In this document: positions 47,906-60,103 of the stretch, in pieces
Position numbering within the stretch: the first letter of the stretch is position 1
How the letters are laid out: each line of letters begins with the position of its first letter
Source: Patagioenas fasciata
Lineage: Eukaryota; Chordata; Aves; Columbiformes; Columbidae
Length of the DNA stretch: 64,000 nt
NCBI RefSeq assembly: GCF_037038585.1
Contig: NC_092524.1
Coordinates: 40,496,001-40,560,000, forward strand
Direction: 5' to 3'
Notes under the pieces: model-generated
The model's input: the letters and a program-made list of their open reading frames with translations, nothing else
The model's database searches: none
Told to the model about the DNA's origin: nothing
Made by a program: the position numbers and the translations under genes

Positions 47906-50900
47906 CTCCCCACTTCCTTCCTACCACCTACCTACTTGGACATCAAGTTTATGAATATTTTGAGAAAACAATATTGTTTGTGGACAAGTACAGCAACCAG
48001 TAAACTTTTACTGCAGTCATCATCTTATCTGTCAGAAGCTGAACTTTTAAATCATTAATCCAGATCATTTTTTGAAAGAAAGATCCTAGCCCTTTAAAGT
48101 TCTTCAAGTGAAAATTCAAGCATTAGGATCCCAAGAGGACAAAACCTCCCAACAGCCTTGAGTAAAGAATCTAAAAGGCAGAATTTAATATTTCTCTCTT
48201 CATTATTCACTATTGATGATCTGTAGGAAGCTACATAAAGAGTGTTTATGCATACTGAGTAGAGTCCTGCATATTTAGGAAGAACTCTAGGCAGGTACTT
48301 CCACTGGGATCATAAACAGATGGCATACTAACTCCCTCTGTCTGTGAGATAGGATGCACAGTTTTCTGATTACACTGGAATGATTAGAAGGCTAAAAAAC
48401 AGGCTCTGCATAGTTCCTTGGATCAGGTTCTTATACACTAACTAAATCACTTGTCACAAGTTCAGCTGGGATTGGTAGGGCTGGAAAGATATTACTTGAT
48501 TCTCCTTTATATCCTACTATAAATTCAATTCCACTGTTACATATAAAATCAAGCTAGTTGCAAAATAGTAAGAAATTAAGGAAGAAAAATAAAAATGAGA
48601 AATAGGAGTAAAATAAATTTAAAAGTGGAATCTTGCTTTGAAACGGTAAGGATTATAGTCTCCTTTCTTTTTTTTCTCCTGTGAAGGCTGCAAAGGAATC
48701 TCATTTTAGCTTTGTAAGGCCACAGTGATTGCTTCAGACACAAAATTAATCAGATCTCTTGTTGGATTATGTGGGTGGTATTTCCAATCTTCCCTAGTGT
48801 GAAAATTCACAGCCTGCAGCTGTGGCATGCAAACTCAAATATTTTTCTCTTTCTGTTTGCTTTTAAAAAGAAGGACTTGCATTCATTTGCTGATTTTAAG
48901 AAAAAGGAAAGAAGAAAAGGGAAAAAAAAAGGCTGAAGGCCCATTAAATATTAGTAGTTTGAAGCAGAGCAGTCATAAAACGAAACAGTATAAACATAAA
49001 GTGAATTAATTTGGCTTGACAACAGCATATTTCTAGTACAGTTACAATGTAGTATTGGAAAATGAACAATAAGATATGTAATTTTTCAGGTGTATAAAAG
49101 TAAGATAAGGAGTAAGATAATGGTTGTAAACAACCACTTTTGCAGTGTTAAGAGTCATAAAAAAGACTTTTAATCTAATATTTGCTTACCTGTTCTTAAA
49201 TAATTAAATTTTCTCTTTTTACATAAAAATTGTTTGATGTTATTAATACCTATTGTAACATATTTATTGGATTCTGTGTGTAATTCAAACAAATCAGATA
49301 AAACATAAACTTGGTATTCTATATCATTAAAATCACTCTGCAAATTTCCAGATGAACTTCACTTCCAAATACACTGTTGTTAGTCTAGGATTCTCTACTC
49401 CCAAGGGGAGAGAAAGAGAGGAAAAAAAAAAAAAAAGAAAAAAAAAAAAAAAAAACTTGAATTCAATGTCTCTTTGCTTGCTATTACAACATAAAGTTGA
49501 TCTTCCATGTCATGTCAAAGCTGCTCTAAAGTTTTTCCACATACCCTGTAAATTATTCTCTTTCCCTAATGGCTTGTTGTATTGTTTGGCAGTACAATGA
49601 CTAGGAAAACACTATTAACACTTAAGCTAATTAAAGTTTTCAGAAAACATTGGTTACGTTGTTCTCATTAACAGATTTTTTTTAAAAATACAATTCAGAT
49701 GTATGAAAAAGAAGATTGCCTTTAAATCTCAAGAAATGAATGTAAGTGTTCATATTCTGGTACATTAACAGTTTGTTCCAGTACATTGATATTTTATGTA
49801 GAAATCTTACTCTGCAATTAATATGCCTGATGCAAATTGAAAAACCCATAATCCATCCTTCTCTGTTGGAATGTAAGTGCATATTATTATTGAGAAGCTA
49901 CAGGATACCAGAAGCATTTTTTAAAGCTGAATGCTCATTACCTTAAATCTGCATATAAAATGGTTTGCTTTCAGACAAGGTAATATATACCCAAATATAT
50001 CGTGATACACATGAAAATGTAACAAATAACAATAATAATCAGTCCGGTGTGTTTCACCTCCACAGAGATATTTATGTCTTCCATCATTAGAAATTAAAAA
50101 TAGCTAAAAACCAAATAAAGATTGGTAATGAAATGCCTGACTGTTCTAGCTAACAAGAGATATCTGGGTGCCCGCTCCCAATATACTTGAAAATCAGGTG
50201 ATCATTGTTGTCTTGCTAGGAATTTCCCAAATCCACTGAAGAGAAAAAAAAATATTTTTGCACACATAATATCAATTAATATTTTTGTAAATATAAATAA
50301 AATATGTCACCGTCACTTACTACCTCCTGCAGATAATTTTAGCTGAGGTGGTTGCTTGGGTGGGCATTTCCTTTCCCTGATTAGATGCGGAATGTTTATT
50401 ATGAAGGAGCAGGGTACTATGGCTGTTCAGTACAGAACTCTCCTATGAGTAACAGCAAGCAATGTTTGTACTTTTTAGTGGTTTGTCATTGTATTGATCT
50501 TCTGAATCGAGTCCTCTTAAAGGGCTTATCAGAGTGAAAATAAATGAATATCATTGGAGATGTCATTTCCTGACACAGTTTTCAGAATACTTTGTCTTTC
50601 ATGTTGACATTGAAAGAAAACAGTTCTCAGGAGCCTTTTTAACATTGGACACAGATCTTAACATAAAATTGTGTTCTGATTCAGATAAAAAGAAAATGTC
50701 ACTAAAAAGTGCAAGTTCTATCTGAAATTGATAGTCACAGATTCTGGAAGACTATAGAAATCATACTTTATTTCCAAAACCAAAACCACCTAGAGGTCTT
50801 TTGTATTATTGGGCTTTTTTTTTATTCCCTTCTTTCTTTCTTTGCAAGAATGCATGCACCTGGTAGCCTGTTTTTCCTGAGGGTCTGGGAAGACCCCCTC

Positions 50901-53775
50901 AACAAGGGTATTTTCTACAGCCATGACATAATTTCACAATGGGATGAGACACAGGTGTATACCCTCAATTTCTGGAGAAATTATGGTTTCTATGGGAAGA
51001 AAAAGAAGATATGTTGGCTAGAAGGGATGCAAAGTGTTCTGCAGCAAGTCCTCAGTTTGGATGTCACGAAACCAGTACCATGAAATGTGCCAAAACTGCA
51101 CCACACAAGAATCATAATTTATGTTAACTTTTATCTGAAGATCTCCAAGCACTTTACAAACAGGAACAATCCCGTTTGGAAATGTGCTTCTGGGAAAAAC
51201 TTTTATATTCTTGAAGAATAACTAGGACAGGAACAAGAATCTCTTAAAAATGTTCACAGATGCTTTTTTCCAGATGTATCTGGGGTCTTCATATTTACTA
51301 TAAAAACCCTAGCAAACTGTCAGAGGATGACCAGCAATGGCAAAGCTTTTCCACAACCTCTGTCTCACATGGTAGGAATTCTCATTCACCTTTTAAGTGC
51401 ATCATCCCTTTTGGGGGAGCAGGAGGGGTGGGGGAGTCTCATTCTGCACATAAGAAGAATATAATGCAAGAGTCTAACTGTTGTATTTGGCCATAGCACT
51501 GAGTAGCATGATAAGCAGACTCTCATTATACTCTAATAAACTCTAAGGAGTTTAGACAAATACTTCGCCTGTATAATATGTATTTTTTCCTTATGAGGTC
51601 CACAAATTCCTTTGGAAAAATGCATGTATGAGAAATATATTAACTGTCAACTAATGGCATTCTGCTCTGACACCAACCTAGCCTTCCTACTCACAGTTGT
51701 TCTCTGAGCAAGGAATGTGTTGCTACTCTACCAATTTTCCCATTAAGAATGATGACAATATCTCATTGTAACTCTTTCAGAATAATACTATTTCAGGCAG
51801 GTCATCAAAAGATAAACTTGGAATGAATAAAACCAGCATTCTGGATTCTGTAAAGATTACAAGAAGACTGGTTCCAAAAGGTGACTGAAAACTTAAATTG
51901 GGTCTTGCTTGTAGATTTTTTTTCCTAACAGGCTTCATTAGCATAGTATTATAGTTTAAAAGCTTACTTTTAAACAGAGGGTCTTCAAAGCTTTCTTAGT
52001 TTTGCAAAGTCTGTTCTCTTGATTCTTCGTCAAGAAAGAAAATGCCATTGAATTGTGTATCTAAGAAGAAACAAATCCACAGCTAAATATCAATTTTTGT
52101 CACTCAACAATGCTAGTTCACAAGTAGTATTAACTTTTCTATTTAAGTTTTCATCTCCTTAGTATTTACTCTTTCTCTCCTATGAAACAGTGTTGCTGAT
52201 AAATTTGAATTAATCTCTAAACTCTCATCTTTCCTTTCTTTCATGGGCTCATTAAATATTCCTTACTGTCAAGAAAAGAGTAAAATTACATTAAAAGAAA
52301 CACTTTCTCCTGTTATAGTTAGTCAGGATTTAATGGTTTGTACTTTACCTGTAATATGTGAAAACACATGAAAAGGGAAAAAAAAATCCCAGAAAAAATC
52401 CCATTTACTTAATCCCATTAACTTTTATAGGAAAATATTCTAATGAGAAAACATTTTTATTTTCCTAGTTATCATAGTGTCATCAAACTACCAATCCTTG
52501 ACATCTTCATCTCTCTGTAGCAGCAACGATAATACAAGTCATCACTGTTGTTTTTTCACTTGCATCTTTCCTCTTTCCTTGTTTAAGTTGCTGAAGTATT
52601 CATTGCTGAGGCAAATGAAGCTGAAAAGCTTTATGGACATAAGGCATGGTGTAATGATCGACATCAGTGCTCATCACACACTCATTTACATGGAATATAC
52701 ACTTCAGCAGAACGAGAGAAAATACTCTTCCTGTGTTTTCCTTGGTGTCAAAGTAGCACGTTTACATGACATATTAAATGAAAAATATCCATTAAAAGAT
52801 CCCAAAGAATATAACATAATTTAAACTGTTAGCAATCAGACAGAGAATATTACAAACTTCTGTGAATCCTCACAATTCGAGCAATGTCTATGATATCCTG
52901 ATGCATTCCTAAAGGCTTCTGGCTAGAAGTCATCAATAAAAGATGCCACCCCAATACTAATATTTTGTGTTATCAAAATTTATCCATAGAATCTCAGTGG
53001 GCACACAGCACAGCAACTTCCTGCAGCTGCCCAATGTTGTATTGGAGTGTTGGATACTGCAGGTGTGGGAAATTACCACCTCACCTATCACAAACCCTGA
53101 AAACTTCTTTAAAGCCAGACAAAGGTTTAGTAAAAGAAAATAATTAATGTGTAGCAATACATTTATTTAATTTAGAGACACCATCTTTCTGCCTGCACTT
53201 CAGAACTCCAAGAGCTTTTGCCTTCTGATGTATGCAGCAAAAGTAGTTGGAATACTGCACAGCTCATGGAATCAAAGGCCTCCTTCAGAGGATCACTCTG
53301 AACAGTATTCTCTTTCTGAGGATACCTGCAGCTTTCTGAAACTAAAACATTCCTGAAATCATATTTAGACTTCACTCTATCCTTCTTCAGGAGGAAACAT
53401 AATCTTCTTCCTTCGACAGAATATATAATGCCTGACTTACAAAGTACTACTGTCATTTGGATATTACAAAGCTATCTTGAGCCTGGTCTGTATACAGAAT
53501 ACGCAAACCACTGCTCCACTGCTCACCTACAAACAAATAGTTCATCCTTCCCTGCCTGATTTCTTCATACCCTGAAACCAACATTTTTTATAAACATGTG
53601 CAATGATAATGTTATCTTACAGGTGTAATTGAAAATAATGAATCTTGTTCATGCCTAGCTCTCAGTCAAAATGAGACATCACAAGAACAAAACAACCCTG
53701 AGGTGATAATGACTGGGAGGTGAAGCTGAAGGCTTTGAAGGATACTGTTGGAGTAATCAAGTACGAGATTCTAAA
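47906..53775. other. AT-rich non-coding stretch, no gene recognised
   Basis: About 5.9 kb with no supported gene. Contains interrupted A runs at 49422-49456 and a G-rich spot at 51414-51436. Frames at 50709-51083 and 52477-52824 exceed 110 codons but carry no motif and have unremarkable composition. Confidence 0.65.
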
Positions 53776-53780
53776 ATTCT
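53776..53780 (+). repeat. Target-site duplication ATTCT, left copy
   Basis: Five bases directly before the solo LTR, repeated exactly at 54307-54311. Five-base duplications are usual for ERVL-type integrases. Confidence 0.9.
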
Positions 53781-54008
53781 TGTCCTGGTTTTGGCTGGGA
53801 TAGATAATTTTCTTTCTAGTAGCTGTGTTCTGGATTTAATATGACAAGAATGTTGATAACTCACTGATGTTTTGGTTGATGCTGGGTAGTCAAGGATTTC
53901 CCCACCTTCCGTACTCTACCAGGTGCACAAGAAGCTGGAGCAAAGCCAGGATAACTGACTCAAGCTGGCCAAAGTGGTATTCCTTACCATACGACATCAT
54001 GCCCAGTG

Positions 54009-54014
54009 TATAAA
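54009..54014 (+). promoter_or_regulatory. TATA motif of solo LTR
   Basis: TATAAA 157 bp before the polyadenylation hexamer of the same LTR, a plausible U3 promoter position. Confidence 0.6.
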
Positions 54015-54111
54015 CTGGAGTTGACCAGGGTGCGAATGTCACTGCTTAGGAACAGATGGGCTATCGGTGCTGCAAGCAGTGAGCAAATAATGTCACTTGA
54101 TTTGTGTATTG

Positions 54112-54162
54112 TACTACTACTACTACTACTATTATTATTATTATTGTTGTTGTTGTTGTTGT
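54112..54162 (+). repeat. Compound (CTA)n(TTA)n(TTG)n microsatellite in LTR
   Basis: Three successive trinucleotide arrays of about 5-7 units each, just before the polyadenylation signal of the solo LTR. Confidence 0.95.
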
Positions 54163-54165
54163 CCT

Positions 54166-54171
54166 ATTAAA
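54166..54171 (+). promoter_or_regulatory. Polyadenylation signal ATTAAA of solo LTR
   Basis: The common variant hexamer, at the expected distance from the TATA motif and followed by T-rich and GT-containing sequence. Confidence 0.6.
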
Positions 54172-54306
54172 CTGTTCTTATCTCAACACACGAGTAGTTT
54201 GTTCGTTTGTTTCTGATTCTTTCCCCTATCCCACTTGGTGGTGGGGGCAGGAAAATGAGTAAGGGACTATGTGGTCCTAGTTGCCAGCCAGGGTTAAAGC
54301 AAGACA

Positions 54307-54311
54307 ATTCT
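54307..54311 (+). repeat. Target-site duplication ATTCT, right copy
   Basis: Exact copy of 53776-53780, immediately after the LTR terminal GACA. Confidence 0.9.
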
Positions 54312-57300
54312 CCATAAATTGTTGAATATCACAACTATTTAAGCAAATACTTTAAAACTCACAAAATTGACTTCTGTAACAATTAGTTTCTTATTCTGTG
54401 AGAGCTGGAGTCACATCCAGCTTTATTTATCTATGGAGATGAATGTATGGAGATGGTCCATTATAACCTATTCCTGTATTTCAAGTTATGTAGATGTATA
54501 AACACATTGTTTGAATCGCTAATGCCAATCTAAACCAAAGATTCCCTTTATTCTGACTGCCATTTCCTGCTGCTGCCCATCTAGCACCACTATTCTGGGA
54601 TTCCTCCTGGCACATGTGTCCTACTGAGTACTGTTTCCCTGAGTTTACAATAGAAAAGTTCAACTCCGGCATCCTCATGACTGAGCAATGTCTAACAGGA
54701 ACAATTTTGCCCCTGATTTGGTTTAAATTTAGAAAAATGCAAATCAAATTGGGAAGAAATTTTTGTTTTTAAGTTCCTTATTCCCATCCCTTGAATGATT
54801 TTATTGAATAGCCCATTCTTGTAGGGCTCCATAATTTGATGTAGCATGGAGTACCACCATTGCTTACTGTCCAGCAGCAACTGCGGTCCCCCTGAGAGAT
54901 ATCAGCCTGTCAATGGACAGAGCAGCTGGAGAAATGAGGTGATCTGCACACTGTAGGGCAGAGAGCCACATACTTATGGCTGAACATCCACTCTAACGGC
55001 AACAGGCTAATAATGCCCAAAGTGGCTGCAACAGCTGACAGAATGGCACCCGTGAAATTTTCTTCGTAATAAATATATTCACAAAGAATGAGCCTACAAA
55101 CTAGCAGTACTGAAAGCAAAAATGAGGACAAAATTTGTGAAACTGAGATGTAATTTTAAATTAGATTTTTATGTGCCAAGTGGTTTGCTTTGAAAATAAC
55201 TGCAATCTACTTGCAACTAAATGTACATATGGACTCTTTTTCATAGCAGCTTCTCTTCTCTTCACTCCCTACCAGACTGCTGATTTTCTCTCTTTTTTTT
55301 TTTTTAAAAAAAAAAAGTCCTTCACTCTCTCACTGCACTCATTCCACTTTGTTCCTCTTTCACCATCACACTTCAAAGACTTCCTGGAGTCTGACAAAGT
55401 TCTTTCAACAAGGTAGCACTTTCCTTCACAGAAGGGCAAAATTCTTCTATATATAAGGCAGGAATAGTCTAGGTATCCTTACAATCCTTTTTTTATTTTT
55501 TTTCTCTTTAATATATCTTATACCCATTACTGCTGGAAACGTCTGACACAAATGCAGTGAACTACAGTTGTTAAGGGAGACCATATGATTTATTCTCCCC
55601 ACAGCGACTCTCAGTCCCAGACTAGAATAGAATCCAGATCTATTTATCTATTGAAGGTTTTCATATCAATCTACCGAAGTGAAATCCTCTGCTTTATTAA
55701 AAAGAAAATCGCTTGCTTGATAAAGTAATATTTCAGAGTATTTATTTTAATAATTAATTATTTTTAGAACCATGTATAACTCCAGATTGTTTTTGAGGGG
55801 ATGGACTTGAGGTATTTTTAATTAATTGTGCAGAGAAAGCCATCTTAGAGACTCTGAATACTGAATTTATGTGACTTTTTCAAAAGATTGAATTTGAGAC
55901 ATTTTAAAGACTGGAAGGATAATTATTAATTAAAAAAAAAAAAAAAAGCCAAGAGAAATAAGAGAAATATAAATACTACTTCTCTAAACAAGAAACTATT
56001 ACACAGATACCCACAAACTTCCAGTAGGTGAATGTTAGTTTCTCCATTGTTTCTGAGTGCGCACATCTTCTCTTTCCTTCAAATTAATTTTACAGCAGAC
56101 TGCAATGCCTAAAAACTCCCTGAGGACTTGAGCTAACTGAAAAAGGAGAGCTGTTGAAGTGTTGTATACAAGACAAATACTTTTCGCTACTCAGATACAA
56201 GCATCTCAGAGACACTTCCCAATCATCTCAGTTGTTGCTGTGTGTTCTTTTTCTCGGAGGATGGGCTGGTCTGAACTACTCTTTAACTCACTCTTTGAAC
56301 TGCTGTGCAAAATCTACTACTCAATCAAACTATGATTTTTTACTATTAGCTTCACCTTTAAATTTAGTATGTTTACAAATAGATTGTTGGCCAAAGTGTC
56401 CTTATGTTTCCTATCTGAACTATTTAGATCATTGTAATGTAATCCAAATAATCTAAAACGTTGGTTTTATGCTGTTCGGTGTGGATTCTTTGTGAGTTTT
56501 TTGGCAAGTGTGTTTAAGAAGTTTCTGTTAGTTTCCCTGAGCTGTGAGAGCATTACGATCTTCCTTTCATTGTGCAGTATCTCACAGGTGATACATCAAG
56601 GGATTATGACTGTGAAAGGCCGTAGTCCCCCACAGTCATAATCACTGAACTAAAATAAGCATAGTCCTCTGTCTAAACAAAGCTGAAGGGAGCTAATTTC
56701 TCAGACATATCCTAGAATCCGGGATTCTTATAAGAACAGTAAATCCAGACCTACTCTGATGTACAGACTCAATGTATTGGAAGGCCTAATAATGGAGAAG
56801 GTTATTCTTTCAGCTATTTTTTCATGCTACCATCCCCCTGACAACTATCAGCCTTTCCATTTTATGTGGATTAAATGTGTGCGAGCTGCTGTTTTTTCTC
56901 AGATGCCCATTACATAAACTCTGCTTTCTTAACAAGGTCATATTACTCGTAATAGTAAGAAAAAAGACAAAAAATATTCAGCTGTGTAGTTACTTACGAT
57001 TATTTGTATATTGATAACATCAAATCCCTATTTACCCTGATTTTACAGAATTCTGAATGTTTCCTTGCTAACAGCATGACAGTTATCAATGAATGCAGAA
57101 AGAAAAGGAATATACATTTGCAGCCTCTTATTTCTGAGTTTGACTTATTTACATTAAACACACAGTAAACATACTTCATAATTCACAAAAGGCTAAGCCA
57201 AAGTCATCAATATGGGTGAAAAAAAGCCATGTTTTGAAGCCGATCCTCTGTCTGATCTCTAAGGTGGATATGTAGAAGATCATTATGTATTCTTCACCAC

Positions 57301-58450
57301 AGGTCAGTTGCTTAGCTACCAGAGAAGTAGAGAGATACTAATTGAAAGAATTCAGTATTGCTGGCAACGTCTGCTGCAGGACACTGGTCTTGGAAACAGT
57401 CAGATATAAATGTTGCAGGAGGAAGCATGAAAGAAAAATCCACATAACATCATCCTGCTGAAAATAACAAATGTCTTTCTTCAGTATCATGATGTATGTA
57501 TTCTCATCAGTAAAACATTATTGATTCTGATGTTGAGTCATCAAATGATCCTGTGATGAATTTAGTTGTAGAGATTAGTTATTCCCATCAAGTTAATATA
57601 CTGTGGCTATATTTTAAATGCAATTATTGTTGCAACTACTGGAGCAGTTTCCTATTTATATAGCTCCAGTACAGTTCCAAGTGTTTCATTACCTTCAGGG
57701 ATCTCTTGTTGATAGGTGCAGCTATTAAAAAGGAAAAAAAAAAAAAAAAAAAGAGAAAGAAAGAACAACTGGCCAGAATATTATCCTCTCATGAGATCCC
57801 TAATTGCAAAAATTATTGCATTTGGTTCACATGTAAACCTGAAACTGTAATGAAAACAGGTACTCATGTTTTTTTTAGCTCAGAGAAGAATTCAACGATA
57901 CAGAGTTATCAGTTTTTTCTTTTCACAGTATTCTCCAGTGTAGGTGATCTTTTTATTGTTTGGGTTTTTCTTTTTTTTTTTTTCTTTTTTTGCAATCAAT
58001 ATTTTATAGCTTCATTTTCTACCAGTGTTAATGGCTTGAATATAAAATTAAAGACCACCTTGTTGGGATAAATGAGATGCTTTTTTTTAATCTATTGTTC
58101 TGCTATCAGACTTTTCAACTGAGACATTTTCAATCTTTACCAGGTTAAAAAAATAAACTTGCTCTAGAATTACATTTTACTGCAGTCTTTGCATATAAAG
58201 AATTAGGAAAGCATTCCTTGAAATAAAGTCTCAGCAGTTTTACTGAGAAACTTCAGCTAAATTGCTTGGATGGAGAAGTGTCTCCCAGATTGCATTCGGT
58301 AAGTCTATATTTCCATAGGTACCTAGTTTTTAAAGTTAGGAGAGCTCATAATGTCAACTTTGTTTATGTACCATCTTGTGGATTTGACAGAACTTAAATG
58401 AATGAAAGATGTAAGTTTTCCATACTTATCCTATTTCCAGAGAATTTAAG
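54312..58450. other. AT-rich non-coding stretch, no gene recognised
   Basis: About 4.1 kb. It contains a T13-A11 palindromic run at 55293-55316, a perfect 13-bp hairpin at 56602-56643, and A or T runs near 55932, 57735 and 57972. Frames up to 121 codons (57706-58071) run through homopolymers and have no motif. Confidence 0.65.
56602..56643 (+). other. Perfect 13-bp inverted repeat (hairpin)
   Basis: GATTATGACTGTG (56602-56614) and CACAGTCATAATC (56631-56643) are exact reverse complements with a 16-base loop. The arms do not extend further. Too short for a typical pre-microRNA by itself. Confidence 0.8.
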
Positions 58451-58830
58451 GACAAGGAATTACTGGAGGAAGTCTAGCAGTGGGCTACAAATATGATTAG
58501 GGGCCTAGAGCATCTTTCTTATGAGGAGAGACTGAGAGAGCTGGATCTGTTCAGCCTGGAGAAGGCTGAAGGGGAATCTTATCAATGCAGGCATACACTG
58601 AAGCATAGGAGGTTCCATATCAACATGAGGAGAAACTTCTTTACTTTGAGGATGACAGACCGCTGGAACAGGTTGTCCAGATAGATTGTGAAGTCTCCTC
58701 TGGAGGCATTCAAAACCTGTCTGGACACATTCCTGTGCCATCTGCTCTAGGTGAACCTGCTTTAGCAGGTGGGTTAGATGAGATGATGTCCAGATGTTCC
58801 TTCCAACCCCAGCTTTTCTGTGATTCTGTG
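58451..58830 (+). mobile_element. CR1 LINE 3' end, plus strand, internally deleted
   Basis: A 380-bp copy ending in TTCTGTGATTCTGTG, the terminal repeat. Its ORF2 remnant (58493-58684) has [17 protein letters not shown] and FHINMRRNFFTLRMTDRWN. Compared with 4219-4662, the segment joining these two blocks is much shorter, so tens of bases were lost near 58580. More diverged than the other copies, hence probably older or another subfamily. Confidence 0.92.
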
Positions 58831-60037
58831 TAATTTAAAACCAAAGACAAACCTTCAGAGGTTCTGGACCCATTTAAAATGTTATTTAGTTATTATAGAG
58901 CAGCTGATGCTTTTATAGTAAGAAAAAAAAAAAGTAACCTATTATTACACTGCTCCACAAAGTCTCTTCTTCCAGGATTATCTGTTCACAAACCTGGAAT
59001 TCAAATTCACGTACTGGGATTTCAAATTCCCTTAACTGGAAGGAGAGTCCCGAATTTGAGTAAACTTAACTGACAGACTGCTCGTTGTTAATTTAACACA
59101 TTTTTATGTACCCATTCTTTCATATCCTAGCTGTATTAATGAATCAAGCATGATATTGCAGGTCTCTAGCTATATAACTTGTGACTCAGCAAATCCTTTT
59201 TGATAATTTCATCATTCATTGGGAAACTGAAAGAAAAAACAAAACAAAATAAAACCACGAAAACACACCCACCCCCAAACAAAAACAAACAAACAAACAC
59301 TACTTTTTGCCTAAGTTGTACAGTTGTCCACTACAGAGTATGCCAAGGATTGTCCTTTTGATGACTTTGTAAAATGTCCTTAAACATTTTTCCCTAGAGA
59401 AAGTAACCAGTGCAGATTGCTAGAGACAACTTCAACCGACAGAGTTCCACATCATAAATAAGACATTCAGTTGAATATCCATATATTTATGACTGCATCA
59501 CCTTGCAGTCAGGAAGAGTTCAGCAAGACAGCTTTCATTGCCCTTCATAGAACTGCTGCATGATCCACAGGGAACATTGCACAAAATACCACCCAGAGCA
59601 TTAAGACATGTTTAGTATACCAGGGCCTCCTTAATTCTAGCCCATTAATTCAATATAGATTTTTATTTCCTGAGATAAATGAATTTTTCTCCTTTTATAA
59701 AACAGTTATTCTGCAAACACTAAAGCATCACTTGGTAGTCTCAGCTAACATCTGACATTCTAAAGCCTAGGGAACACTGGCAATGTCACTGCTTCTTTGC
59801 CATCCCTTGGGACTTTCCACAGATGATTCTATTATATTTAAGCTCTACACTTTTCTTGGTTTTCCTTTCTCTAACTTTCTATTTCAAATCTAAATTTACT
59901 GTTACATATTCCAGTCATAGATGGAAATGTTAACACTAATTCTCATTATAGGGAAATTTTATTCCATACTCCATCCACCTTATACATAGTACACGTTCAG
60001 AAATCCTTGGCTGGCCTGGAGGGCTCAGCTTCCTCTA
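58831..60037. other. AT-rich non-coding stretch, no gene recognised
   Basis: No supported gene. A/C-rich simple sequence at 59235-59300. GC content rises just before the flank of the retrovirus. Confidence 0.6.
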
Positions 60038-60103
60038 GAACAGGGGTGCCAAACTTCTTTTCAACAGGGGTCACATCACCCTCACGGTTGCCTTCAAAGG
60101 GTT
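60038..60103 (+). repeat. Possible hAT-like terminal fragment
   Basis: CAGGGGTGCCAAACTTCTTT followed by CAACAGGGGTCACATCACC and TTGCCTTCAAAGGG resembles the end of a vertebrate hAT-type DNA transposon. The retrovirus LTR begins directly after it, so the retrovirus probably inserted into this older repeat. The other half would lie beyond the window. Confidence 0.35.

Larger units (their letters stand above)
53781..54306 (+). mobile_element. Solo ERV LTR with intact ends
   Basis: 526 bp beginning TGTCCTGGTTTTGGCTGGG and ending CAAGACA, so the ends are TGTC/GACA. TATAAA is at 54009-54014 and ATTAAA, a polyadenylation signal variant, at 54166-54171, giving plus orientation. A perfect 5-bp duplication flanks it. 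No internal sequence remains, so the provirus recombined between its LTRs. Its first 13 bases match the LTR family at 60104-60767, but the rest differs: a related but separate family. A CTA/TTA/TTG trinucleotide tract lies inside it. Confidence 0.93.

Noticed and set aside
47542..48058. Long frames on both strands with Pro/Ser/Leu or Gly/Lys/Glu repeats
   Set aside because: They are translations of the CCTT and CCCTT microsatellites.
50709..51083. 124-codon open frame on the plus strand
   Set aside because: Mixed hydrophobic and random composition, no family resemblance.
52477..52824. 115-codon open frame on the plus strand
   Set aside because: Serine-rich start and no domain pattern; no upstream promoter or neighbouring exon-like structure.
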